Positions 18,223-26,753 of a DNA stretch of 64,000 nucleotides are shown in pieces (the stretch's first letter is position 1; the number at the start of each line of letters is the position of its first letter). Both the position numbers and the translations under genes were made by a program. A model generated the notes under the pieces. It searched no databases and was not told the origin of the DNA. It saw only the letters and a list, made by a program, of their open reading frames with translations. Source of the stretch: a bacterium (GTDB taxonomy: Bacteria > Planctomycetota > UBA1135 > GCA-002686595); the NCBI GenBank assembly GCA_024226735.1, contig JAAELL010000252.1:32627-96626 (forward strand). The letters run 5' to 3'.

Positions 18223-19080
18223 ATGACACGTCTGCCGTTCGTGATCGCCCCCGCCGCCGCCCTGACCGGTGACCGGATCGTGATCGGCGATCAGCACGAC
18301 AACGAAGCCGGGCCGCTCGCGGGTGCGGTCTACGTCTACGAGCGCGTTGCGGGTGACTGGTCGTTTGCCGCCAAGCTCACCCCCGACCCTGCGCACTACC
18401 CGGGCCAGATGGGGACGACGATTGCCATCCGCGGCACGACGATCGCTACGGGCGTGCCGCGCAGCGGCGAGTTCCAACACGACGGGGGCGTCCAGCTCTT
18501 GCGCGAGCTGCCCGGCGGATGGGCGCGGGGCGCGTATCTCGTGGGGACGCGACTGGAGCGTAGCGAGCTCGGCTGGGGGCTAGCGCTCTCCGACCGGCAT
18601 CTCGCCGCGGGAGCCCGCATGCTCGACGACGGAATCGGGAACACCGGTGGCGCGTTCACCTACCGCATGGACTGCGCGATCGGGACCAGCTACTGCGGAC
18701 CGGCCGTTCCCAACTCGAGTGGCGCGTCAGCGTCGATGGCGGCCGAGGGCAGCGCGCGGATCGTCGATCGGGACGTGGTCCTCGTCGCGAGCGGTCTGCC
18801 GGTCTCGGAGCTCGGGTACTTCCTCGTCGCGCGCCGCCAGGGGCTGGCCCAGCCGGCGGGCTCGGCGGGGTTTCTGTGCCTGGGCGGCGAAGTCGGTCGC
18901 TTCCGCGCGATCGCGGAGATCATCGAAGGGCCAGAGGCGAGTCTGCGCATCGATGTTGGCGCGCTTCCCCTCGCGGGTGCGCCCGGCGCCGCAGTGGGAG
19001 AGACGTGGAACTTCCAGTGCTGGTTCCGGGACGGCTCGACGAGCAGTTTTACCGACGCTGTTGCGATCCGATTCGAGTGA
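18223..19080 (+). pseudogene. 5'-truncated FG-GAP-like propeller gene with the shared C-terminal domain
   Basis: The frame begins inside what should be a repeat (FVIAPAAALTGDRIVIGDQ, compare the FG-GAP pattern FGxxVALSGDxxVIGA). There is no signal peptide, although every intact relative in the window has one. About three blades remain, for example GAVYVYERVAGDWSFAAKL. The shared C-terminal domain then starts at SYCGPAVPNSSG and ends in WNFQCWFRDGSTSSFTDAVAIRF. Only 25 bases separate its first ATG from the start of the divergent redoxin-PQQ gene, too little for a promoter, and no ribosome-binding site is seen. I read this as a gene that lost its 5' part, perhaps when the neighbouring gene arrived. 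A short cytoplasmic protein cannot be excluded. Confidence 0.65.
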
Positions 19081-19114
19081 GACGGGCCCGCCTCGGCGTG
19101 GCTCGGGCAGGTCC

Positions 19115-21340
19115 TTATCGAAGCAATCCCGCGTCGAGCAAGGCCTGCCCGGCCCACGTCGGCAGCTCGATCAACTCGGCCGCCGTCGCCTCGAAACCCT
19201 CGAGGGTCGTGCGCGCGTCCTCGGTCTTCTCGGCCTGGACCTGCGCGGCCGCCATCTCGAGGCGCACCAAGTGCGCGCCGCCCTCGATGTAGTCGCGGGA
19301 GACGCGCACGCTCTGGCGGTAGTTGCGGATCGCGACCTCGGGCTTGCGGTCGGCGATGTGCTCGCGCGCGAACAGCAGCTGTGCGTTGGCGAGCAGGCCG
19401 TCCGCAAGGAGCTTGTCGCCCGCGGAGCGGTGCTCCTGCGCGAGCTGATAGGACACGTTCGGATCGTGCACGGCGTAGCGCGCGTCGAGCTTGCTCAACA
19501 GGAAGTGCGCGAGCCCGGGCCGGCCACGCAGGAGCTGCTCGGCACCGGCGCGGCGCACCCAGGCGGGCTCGAGCGCGTCCTCGCGCTCGAGCTCGGCGAG
19601 CGCATCGATCAACGCGTCGGAATCGCCCGAGTCGAGGGCGAGCTGGGTTCGGTTCTGAAGGAGCACCGGGCTCGTCGCGTCGATCTCGCCCGCGCGGTCG
19701 TAGTACCGGCGCGCTTCCCCGAAGTTCTTGCCGCGCGCATGCAGGCTGCCGAGCCCGACGAGGTGCTCGAAGTTCCACGGCCGGAGCAGGAGCGCTTGTT
19801 CGCGCACGAGGCGTTCGGCCCCCGAGCGGTCGCGCGCGCGCTCGAGCTGAGCACGCTGGGACAGGGCGGCGACCGAGTCGGGGCACGCGTCGAGCGCGTC
19901 GTCGAGAATCGGGCCGAGCCGCGTCGAGCGCAGCCGCGTTTCGCCGTTCATCTCGACGGTGATGCGCGCGAGGCGCGAGAGCGCCGCGCCGTGCCGCACG
20001 AAGTCGTAGGCCGCGCTCGCACGCACGGCGAGCAGGACGACGCACGCGAGCGGGAGCAGGGGCGCCAGGCGGCGCTTGGGACGCTGGGCGTCGTCCTCGT
20101 TCTTGCCCTCGTTCTTGCCCTCTGGCCCACCGGCGAGCGCACCCAGGACGAGGAACGCGATCGGTGCCGACGCGACGCCGTACAGGAGCGGCGCGTTCGC
20201 CAGCGCGCTCGTGAGCAGGGCGACCGTCGCGAGCCCGAGCGTCTGGCGCATCACGTCCCGTGCGAAGAGCGCACGCAAGGCGCGCAGGCCGGCGAGCGCG
20301 AGGAACAACGCCCACGCGGCGCCGCCGACCAGGCCGAGCTCGGCGAAGCCCTCGAGCCAGTCGTCGTGCGCGTGCTCGACCTCGATCGGCGTGGGCTCGC
20401 GGCGCTGCAGGGACGACACGAGCGTCTCGGCCGGATCGCGGTAAGGGGGGAAGGCGGCTTGGAACTGTCCTGGGCCGACCCCGACGAAGGGATGGTCGAG
20501 CACCATCGCCGGCAGGGCGCGCGCCGTGCGCAAGCGGAACTCGACTCCGCCTCCCGCGGGTGGCGGCGCGAGCGCGCTCGCGGCGGGAGTGGCGTGGGCG
20601 GGACGGTCCGCGCGCACCGCGCGCCATCCGAAGGGCAGCGCGAGCAACAGGCACGCGACGAGCCCCAGCCGGGCGTGTCGCGCGAGCGGGCGGTGCTTGA
20701 GCGAGAGCACGATGCCGAGTGCGATCGCGAACCCGAGGCTCACGACGCCGGTCCAGACCGGCACCGAGGCGACGTACCACGCGTAGACCAGCGTCGCGGC
20801 CAGGCCGAGCACGCGCACGAAGCCCGTGCCCGCCAAGAAGACGCCCAGGCCGCAGAGCGCGCCGGGCAGCGCGGCCTCCGACAGGTCGCCCGTGTTTCCC
20901 AGGACTCCCGCCGGTCCGTCGAACGTGAGGACCGGCAGCGTCAGCGCCAGCGAGAGGCACGCGAGGCCGAGCGCCAGCACCGCGCGACCACGATCCGCGA
21001 GGCTCGCGCCGCACAAGTACAGGGCGAGCCCGGTCCAGAGGGTGAGTAGCGCCCGCCGAGCCTCGAAGGAATCGACCGCCACGGTGCGTGCCCCGAGCTC
21101 GGCGATCGTGATCACGATCAGGAGCGGGACGAGGCCGCGGGCGCGTAGCGGCGTCCTGCGCGCGACGAGTAGCGCGGCCGGGATCAGCGTCGCGAGCGCC
21201 GCGACGCCGGCGGCGGTCGACGCGGTCGTGGGGACGTCGCGTAGTGGCGCGCCCGGCCCGAACCACACCAGCAGGGCGGCGGGCAGGAGGGCGGCGAGGG
21301 CCTGGGCGGCGTCGAAGGGATGGGACGAGCTCTCGGACAT
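19115..21340 (-). CDS. O-antigen ligase-like polytopic membrane protein with C-terminal TPR-like region
   Basis: This 741-residue protein is an inner-membrane protein of the O-antigen ligase / Wzy superfamily, which joins or polymerises lipid-linked glycans at the periplasmic face. Roughly twelve hydrophobic segments occupy residues 10-460. The diagnostic large periplasmic loop has HPFVGVGPGQFQAAFPPYRD and VEHAHDDWLEGFAELGLVGG, the conserved His-x-His-Asp/Asn motif before a membrane helix. Residues 500-741 form helical repeats resembling TPRs (EARRYYDRAGEIDATSPVLL). It lies 78 bases downstream of ftsY on the same strand and could be co-transcribed. Its glycan substrate is unknown. Confidence 0.82.
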   Translation of the reverse strand: MSESSSHPFDAAQALAALLPAALLVWFGPGAPLRDVPTTASTAAGVAALATLIPAALLVARRTPLRARGLVPLLIVITIAELGARTVAVDSFEARRALLTLWTGLALYLCGASLADRGRAVLALGLACLSLALTLPVLTFDGPAGVLGNTGDLSEAALPGALCGLGVFLAGTGFVRVLGLAATLVYAWYVASVPVWTGVVSLGFAIALGIVLSLKHRPLARHARLGLVACLLLALPFGWRAVRADRPAHATPAASALAPPPAGGGVEFRLRTARALPAMVLDHPFVGVGPGQFQAAFPPYRDPAETLVSSLQRREPTPIEVEHAHDDWLEGFAELGLVGGAAWALFLALAGLRALRALFARDVMRQTLGLATVALLTSALANAPLLYGVASAPIAFLVLGALAGGPEGKNEGKNEDDAQRPKRRLAPLLPLACVVLLAVRASAAYDFVRHGAALSRLARITVEMNGETRLRSTRLGPILDDALDACPDSVAALSQRAQLERARDRSGAERLVREQALLLRPWNFEHLVGLGSLHARGKNFGEARRYYDRAGEIDATSPVLLQNRTQLALDSGDSDALIDALAELEREDALEPAWVRRAGAEQLLRGRPGLAHFLLSKLDARYAVHDPNVSYQLAQEHRSAGDKLLADGLLANAQLLFAREHIADRKPEVAIRNYRQSVRVSRDYIEGGAHLVRLEMAAAQVQAEKTEDARTTLEGFEATAAELIELPTWAGQALLDAGLLR

Positions 21341-21418
21341 GCAGGTCGTTCCTCGGACGCGCCGGTCAGCCCCTTAGTCCCATCAAGTCTCTGCGTTCCG
21401 GCAACTTTCCACGCCCCG

Positions 21419-22366
21419 TCAACCGCCTGTACGCTCGGCGGCACCTTCGGCGACGGCCCGCGAGACGATCGCATCGACGAAGGGCTCGGGCTCGAAGGGC
21501 TCCAGGAGCTCGAGCGACTCACCCGTGCCGATGTACTGGACGGGGAGGCCCAGGGCCTCGTGGATCCCGAACACGGCGCCGCCGCGCGCGGTGCCGTCGA
21601 GCTTGGCGACCACGAGGCCCGTCACCTCGACGGCCGCGGTGAACTGCTTCGCCTGCTCGATCGCGTTCTGGCCGTTCGTGCCGTCGATGACGAGCCAGGT
21701 GTGGTGGGGGGCATCGGGGATCTTCTTCGCGATCACGCGCCGCACCTTGGCCAGCTCGTCCATCAGGTTGCGCTGGGTGTGCAGCCTGCCCGCCGTGTCG
21801 ATCAGGACGACGTCGATGTCGCGCGCGAGGGCCGCGGACACCGTGTCGAAGGCGACGGCCGCGGGATCGGCATTGTCCTTGTTCTGGCGTACGATCTCGG
21901 CGCCGTTGCGCTCGGCCCAGATCGCGAGCTGGTCGGCGGCGGCGGCCCGGAACGTGTCGCCCGCGCCGAGCAGGACCGACTTGCCCTGTGTCTTGAAGCG
22001 GTGCGCGAGCTTGGCGATCGAGGTCGTCTTGCCCGAGCCGTTCACGCCGACGACGAGGATGACCTCCGGCTTGTGCGTCAGCTCGACCTCGCCGCCGCCC
22101 TCGCCGAGCTTTCCGAGCAGCGTCGTGCGCAGGCACGTGCGCACGTCGTCCTCGCCCTTCAGCTCGCCGCGCTTGTGCAGGCGCGCCAGCTCTTCGGTCA
22201 GCTCACCAGCGATCGGGCCGAGGTCCGATGTGTAGAGCAGCTCCTCGAGCTCGGACAGGAGGTTCTCGTCGATCGGCCGGCCACCCTTGAAGAGTCCGGT
22301 CAGGCCGTCCGAGATTGCCGTTCTCGTCTTCGACAGGCGGCTCTTCAGTCGGTCGAGTAGCCCCAT
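21419..22366 (-). CDS. ftsY: Signal recognition particle receptor FtsY
   Basis: This SRP GTPase docks ribosome-nascent chain-SRP complexes at the inner membrane for co-translational insertion. The 315 residues carry all NG-domain motifs: P-loop GVNGSGKTTSIAKLA (near residue 110), DTFRAAAADQL, DTAGRLHTQRNLMDEL (G3), AKLDGTARGGAVFGI (G4/G5) and the closing QYIGTGE and DLxPF-like LLEPFEP. The acidic A domain of enterobacterial FtsY is missing, as in many bacteria. The ATG overlaps the nusB stop (TGATG), so the two are translationally coupled. Confidence 0.97.
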   Translation of the reverse strand: MGLLDRLKSRLSKTRTAISDGLTGLFKGGRPIDENLLSELEELLYTSDLGPIAGELTEELARLHKRGELKGEDDVRTCLRTTLLGKLGEGGGEVELTHKPEVILVVGVNGSGKTTSIAKLAHRFKTQGKSVLLGAGDTFRAAAADQLAIWAERNGAEIVRQNKDNADPAAVAFDTVSAALARDIDVVLIDTAGRLHTQRNLMDELAKVRRVIAKKIPDAPHHTWLVIDGTNGQNAIEQAKQFTAAVEVTGLVVAKLDGTARGGAVFGIHEALGLPVQYIGTGESLELLEPFEPEPFVDAIVSRAVAEGAAERTGG

Positions 22367-22848
22367 CAGTCACCCTCACTGGCCTGGACGGTCTTTTCCT
22401 CCACGCCTCCGCCGTCCGCGACGTCGGTGCCCTCATCGTCGTTCGCGGCGTGGTTGTTCTTGATCTTGTCGAGGATGCCGTTGATGAACGCGCCCGAGTT
22501 GGAGGTCGAGTAGCGCTTGCCCAACTCGATCGCTTCGTTGATCGCGACCTTCGGCGGGATGTCGTCACAGTGGAGCAGCTCGTACGCGGCGAGCCGGAGC
22601 ACGTTGCGGTCGATGACCGCCATGCGCGAGATCTGCCAGTTCTGCGCGACGACCTGGATCTCGGAGTCGATTCCCGTCTGCGCGCTGAGCGTGCCCGTGA
22701 CGATGCGCTTGGCGAATCGGCACGTCTCGGCGTCGCGCTCCTCTTCGCGCAGGAACTCCGCCAGATCGTCGGCCTTGGTCTCGCCGAGCAGGTCGACTTG
22801 GTAGAGGAACTGGAGCGCCAGCTCGCGAGCTCTGGTGCGCTTCTTCAT
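22366..22848 (-). CDS. nusB: Transcription antitermination factor NusB
   Basis: NusB binds boxA RNA with NusE (S10) in rRNA antitermination complexes. The 160-residue protein starts at MKKRTRARELALQFLYQ, the conserved first helix. It contains QWQISRMAVIDRNVLRLAAYELL-type sequence and IPPKVAINEAIELGKRYSTSNSGAFINGILDKI, the family signatures. The C-terminal extension of about 25 residues is acidic. The start overlaps the ribH stop in ATGA, and the stop overlaps the ftsY start. An open frame continues upstream in Arg-rich nonsense and was not used. Confidence 0.96.
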   Translation of the reverse strand: MKKRTRARELALQFLYQVDLLGETKADDLAEFLREEERDAETCRFAKRIVTGTLSAQTGIDSEIQVVAQNWQISRMAVIDRNVLRLAAYELLHCDDIPPKVAINEAIELGKRYSTSNSGAFINGILDKIKNNHAANDDEGTDVADGGGVEEKTVQASEGD

Positions 22849-23384
22849 CGCTGAGTCTCCGGTGTTCGTTGTGCTCGGTCGAGGGCTTCGAGCGTCGCGA
22901 GCGCGGCGCGTGCGACCTCCCGCCCCTTGTCTTCGCCGTCTTCGCCGCCGCCCTTGTTTGCCTGGGGGCTTGCCTGCGGGGGGAGAGCGCGCGCGCGCGC
23001 CTGCTCGATCGTCTGGCACGTGAGCACGCCCATGAGGATCGGCTTGTCGGTCTCCAGCATGGCCTGGACGATGCCCTGCGTCGCGCCCATCGCCACGTAC
23101 TGATCGTGCGTCGTCTCACCCTTCAGGATCAAGCCGAGGCACAGCACCGCGTCGACGTCGTCGCGGCGCGCGAAGCGCCGTGCGACCAGCGGCAGCTCGA
23201 ACGAGCCCGGCACCCACGCAACCTGAAAGTCGTTCTCGGCCATGCCCGACGCGAGCAGCTCCTGGCGGGCGGACTCCAGCATGGCACCGGTCAACTCGTC
23301 GTGGAATCGCGAGACGACCGCAGCGATCCGGACACCGGGTCGTTGCGTGCGCGCACGTTCCGAGCTTTTCGGATCGAGGGCCAT
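22845..23384 (-). CDS. ribH: 6,7-dimethyl-8-ribityllumazine synthase (RibH)
   Basis: RibH condenses 5-amino-6-ribitylaminouracil with 3,4-dihydroxybutanone phosphate in riboflavin synthesis. The 179-residue protein has VSRFHDELTGAMLESA, VPGSFELPLVA (substrate-binding Phe/Glu), LGLILKGETTHDQYV with the catalytic His, and PILMGVLTCQTIEQA. Before the final helix (KGREVARAALATLEAL) it has an unusual low-complexity insert of about 20 residues (PPQASPQANKGGGEDGED) where most family members have a 4-6 residue turn. I chose the ATG at 23384 because upstream sequence lacks family similarity. It heads the ribH-nusB-ftsY set. Confidence 0.95.
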   Translation of the reverse strand: MALDPKSSERARTQRPGVRIAAVVSRFHDELTGAMLESARQELLASGMAENDFQVAWVPGSFELPLVARRFARRDDVDAVLCLGLILKGETTHDQYVAMGATQGIVQAMLETDKPILMGVLTCQTIEQARARALPPQASPQANKGGGEDGEDKGREVARAALATLEALDRAQRTPETQR

Positions 23385-23886
23385 GGTGGATTCGTAAGGA
23401 GCGTTGGGGGCTTTCGGGCCGGACCATGGTAGTCGGGCTGGACGGGGGGTCCAGGGGTAGTGCCCATTTCCGGCGGAACTCGAAGGGCCTCTCCGGGGCA
23501 GCGGGAGGTGGGCTCGCGCGATTTGGCTGAATCCGTGTGCGGTTTCGCGACGCACCTCGCTGAGACATGTAGACGCACCCTGGTCGTCGCGAGACAGCAA
23601 CTCTTCTCACCCCTTTGAATGCTCCCGTCTCCGCGCCGAACAGGGTGCCGTTGTATTTGCGGTGCGCGAACTCGGACACGCTTCGATTGTCGTCAGTTCG
23701 CGGTTCGCTCGGAGTGCTTCAAGAGCATCGAGATATGGGCGAAACACGCCCTCGTCGTTGGGGACAACGAGCAATCCGCGCAGCAACTGTTCGTTCTTCT
23801 TGGAATCCCTGCTGCAACAGAAAGGCCCGCGCGGCTGCTCCGTTCGAACCAATGGATCGACTAGGTCCTTTGCCTTTGGTTCCGAC
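23385..23886. other. Intergenic stretch without a recognised gene
   Basis: About 500 bases separate ribH (minus) from the FG-GAP-like gene (plus), so promoters for both must lie here. The part from about 23600 to 23880 is visibly less GC-rich than the surroundings. Both strands contain open frames of about 90 codons there, including a minus frame 23607-23888 that ends in a poorly structured Arg/Ser tail. None has a recognisable domain, so I do not call a gene. No clear sigma-70 pair or hairpin was found. Confidence 0.5.
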
Positions 23887-25515
23887 ATGAAGCACTTCGA
23901 ATCGATGCGCGCACTGGCGAAACGCGCGGCAGTTGTTTGCCTCTACGCCCTTCCCGTTCTGGCGCTCGATCGGATTGCCATGGCGCAATTCAGCGGTGAC
24001 GCCGTGATCCTCGATCCGGGGACAGGCGAGACGGCTGATTTCTTTGGCCTCACCAGCTCACTGTCGGGCGATCGCCTCGCCGTCGGTGCGATGCGTGCCT
24101 CGAACCCCGAAGGTCGGGTGTACCTGTTCGAGCGCAGCGGCGACACGTGGATCTCGATCGGCGCCGTCGCCGGTGATGCCGACTCCAACCAGCTCTTCGG
24201 CTCCGGCGTCGAGCTCTTCGGGGACACGCTGATCGTCGCCGACAACGAGCCGTACAACGGCAAGGCGCGCTTCCACGCGTTCGAGAGCGTCGGTGGGGAG
24301 TGGGCGCCGACCCAGGTGTTCATGACTAGCGGCGAGGCGGGTGAGAGCGCACGCCTCCTCACGCTCGCCGCGGACTTCGCGATCATCGGTGCGCCGAAGG
24401 CCGACCACCCGCAGGCGAACGAAGCCGGAGCGGTCTATTTCTTCGAGCGGGTCGGCGGCGTGTGGACCGAGACGCGCAAGCTCTTCGCCGATCGGCCGCG
24501 CGACGGCGCGCAGTTCGGTGGCGCTGCTGCGCTCTCCGGGAACCATCTCGTGATCGGCGAGCAGACCCACGAGTACAAGGACAACGCCGTGTACTTCTTC
24601 GAGCGTGGGCCCAACGGCTGGGCGGAAACCGAGCGCGTACTCGCCAGCGACGGATCGCCGTGCGATCTGTTCGGCAAGGAGCTCGCGATCGAGGGCACCC
24701 TGGCCATCGTCGCGGCGCCCGAGAAGAACGGCGCGTGGCACCGCGAGGGCGCCGTCTACGTATTCGAGCGCCGCGCATCGGGCTGGGTCGAGACCGGTTC
24801 GTTGACGGAGACGTTCGCCAACCGGGGTGCGTTCGCGAACCGCTTCGGGGGGACGGTGGCGCTGTCGGGCAGGAGCCTGGTCGTGGGGGCGGCGGGGGCG
24901 ACGCCCGCCCCGCGGGTCGGAGGGCAAGTCTTCCTCTACACCCGTGAAGCGGACGGCTCTTGGACGCGCGAGTGGAGCGTCGACGGAGAGGAGTTCGCCT
25001 ACCTCGGGCTGAGCGTCGAGATGAACGAGCGCTGGATGATGGCCGCGGCTCCCGATGCGATCAGTCAATCACCCAACGGATCACGCGCCTACGTCTGGCG
25101 GCGGGAAGGCGGGGCGGTCGCGACGAGCTACTGCCACCCTGACCCCGCTTCGACCGGAGGCGTCGTGGGGCTGCGCGCCGTCGGCAGCGAGACCGTCGCG
25201 CAGAACGAGCTGACGTTCCTCGTCGACGGGCTGCCGCAAGGCAGCTTCGCGTTCCTGCTCGCGTCGCGCGGCGCGGCCGACCGGCCGTTCCACGCAAGGC
25301 AGGCGATGCTTCTGTGCCTCGCGGATCCACTCGAGCGCGCCTCGGGAGTGTTCGGTGGCCCCGCGTTCCAGCACACGGTCTCGGTTCCGTTCGACCTCAC
25401 ATCCTCACCGAACGGGATCGTCGTTCTTCCCGGGGAGAGGTGGCGGTTCCAGGTGTGGTATCGCGACGGGGGGACGACCAACACGTCGGTCGCCGTGTCG
25501 ATCGACTTCCGGTAA
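23887..25515 (+). CDS. Secreted FG-GAP-repeat-like beta-propeller protein
   Basis: This 542-residue exported protein starts at MKHFESMRALAKRAAVVCL, with a signal peptide ending near MAQF. About seven repeats follow, of the type SLSGDRLAVGAMRASNPEGRVYLFERSGDTW, the integrin-alpha-like FG-GAP pattern found in planctomycete surface proteins. The last 135 residues (from SYCHPDPASTGG) are a divergent version of the shared C-terminal domain. They have GSFAFLLASRG and ERWRFQVWYRDGGTTNTSVAVSIDF in place of WNFQCWYRD. The gene is convergent with the frameshifted FG-GAP pseudogene, whose stop is only 5 bases beyond its own. Function is unknown; adhesion or ligand binding is plausible for the fold. Confidence 0.85.
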   Translation: MKHFESMRALAKRAAVVCLYALPVLALDRIAMAQFSGDAVILDPGTGETADFFGLTSSLSGDRLAVGAMRASNPEGRVYLFERSGDTWISIGAVAGDADSNQLFGSGVELFGDTLIVADNEPYNGKARFHAFESVGGEWAPTQVFMTSGEAGESARLLTLAADFAIIGAPKADHPQANEAGAVYFFERVGGVWTETRKLFADRPRDGAQFGGAAALSGNHLVIGEQTHEYKDNAVYFFERGPNGWAETERVLASDGSPCDLFGKELAIEGTLAIVAAPEKNGAWHREGAVYVFERRASGWVETGSLTETFANRGAFANRFGGTVALSGRSLVVGAAGATPAPRVGGQVFLYTREADGSWTREWSVDGEEFAYLGLSVEMNERWMMAAAPDAISQSPNGSRAYVWRREGGAVATSYCHPDPASTGGVVGLRAVGSETVAQNELTFLVDGLPQGSFAFLLASRGAADRPFHARQAMLLCLADPLERASGVFGGPAFQHTVSVPFDLTSSPNGIVVLPGERWRFQVWYRDGGTTNTSVAVSIDFR

Positions 25516-25520
25516 GTCGG

Positions 25521-26637
25521 TCAGGGGCAGAAGCGCACGCGCAACCCGTCCGACAGGTTGAACCCTGCGCCCATCGCCTGCGGGTCGCGGAACCAGCATT
25601 GGAAGTGCCACGTCGAGCTCGGCGTGATCGAACTCAGGTCGAAGTCGACCGTCGACACCGCGTCGCCGCTCGCGTCGAGCTGCGTGACGCCGAGCCGATG
25701 CAACGTTCCGCCCGAGATGCACAGCGCGCCGTCGCCGAGCGGAATCGGGACCGAACGGTCTTCGGCGTACACGAAGATCGCCGTCTGGTCCGGGACCGCC
25801 GCGGTGACGGTCAGCTCGAACGTGTTGGCTGCGTGGCTGAGCGAGCGCCCGTAGCCGATCCGCGCGCCGGGTCCGGCCGAATGGGGGCTTGCGGCGCAGT
25901 AGGTCCGGGGCAGCTCGGGCGCCGCGGTCAGCACGTACACCGCCCCGGTCGCGGTCATCGCGGGCGCGGCCGTCAGGACGAAGTCCCGAGGCGCCCAGGA
26001 AGTCGGATGTGGACAGACCCTCGTGCGTCCGGATCAGCGCTCCGCTGTTTCCCGAGTAGACGTACAGGCGCCCGGCGTTGGTGCCAGCGGTGTCGTCCGC
26101 CGGCGCGCCGACGACGACGTCGTCGAAGCCGTCCCCGTCGACGTCGAGCGCGGTGCTGACGGAGGCTCCAAAGCGGTCGCCCGTGATCCCCGCCGACAGC
26201 GTATGGGCCAGGGTGCCGCTCGGGCCGAGCAGGATGTAGGCGACGCCGGGGCTCCCCGCGTTCGACGGCGCGCCGACGATCACATCGCCGAAACCGTCTC
26301 CGTCGACGTCCCCCGCGGGCGCGACGTCCGTTCCGAGCTGTGCAAAACTCGACGCGCCGTCGAACGTGAAGAGCGCTGCGCCGCCTACGCCGGCGTAGAC
26401 GTACGCTCGACCCGCGTTTGTTCCCGCTCCGTCGTTGAACGGCGCGCCGACGATCAGATCTTGGACTCCGTCGCCGTCCACGTCTCCCGCGCTCAGGCCG
26501 ACCCAGCCGAACTGGTCCCCTGGAGCCTCCCCGAGGAACGTGTCACCCAGATTGCAGGTTTCCCAAACCTGGGCCGGGGCGGCGGGGGAGAGAACGAAGA
26601 GCGAGAGAAGGGGTCCGAGGATCGGTGTCAGATTCAT
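25521..26637 (-). pseudogene. FG-GAP repeat protein gene broken by a frameshifting deletion near 25987
   Basis: The gene starts at MNLTPILGPLLSLFVLSPAAPA (signal peptide). It runs through FG-GAP repeats with calcium-loop sequences DVDGDGVQD, DVDGDGFGD and DVDGDGFDD. At the last repeat, after DFLGAS, the frame changes. The correct continuation DFVLTAAPAMTATGAVYVL lies one base off and continues to a C-terminal domain of the shared type (RTYCAASPHSAG to WHFQCWFRD). Compared with the preceding repeat, the segment corresponding to VSTALDVDGDGF is missing. So about 12-13 codons including one calcium loop were deleted with a frame change. The original frame reads on into unrelated Arg-rich sequence. 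It diverges from the MocR-type regulator. Confidence 0.85.
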
Positions 26638-26678
26638 TGCGATCGTGGTGTCGTGGCCGCGGGGCCGTTGCCGGTGCC

Positions 26679-26748
26679 GGTCCAATGCAGTATCGCGCCA
26701 AATGGACCCACGTCGAGGTCCACTTTCCTTGTGTCTAGTGGTACCACT
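26679..26748. promoter_or_regulatory. Probable MocR/PdxR-type operator cluster
   Basis: The 116-base divergent intergenic region holds repeated GGTCCA half-sites: GGTCCAAT at 26679-26686, its inverse TGGACC at 26703-26708, and GGTCCACTTT at 26717-26726. A perfect 12-bp palindrome AGTGGTACCACT sits at 26737-26748, six bases before the regulator's ATG. Known MocR regulators such as PdxR bind AAAGTGGACC/ATTGGACC-like repeats near their own promoters, so autoregulation is likely. The role of each site is inferred. Confidence 0.6.
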
Positions 26749-26753
26749 CGGAG

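Noticed and set aside
23607..23888. 93-codon minus-strand frame before the FG-GAP-like gene
   Set aside because: The central part looks protein-like but the end does not, no domain is recognisable and it would overlap the start of the neighbouring gene. The frames on the other strand are equally long.
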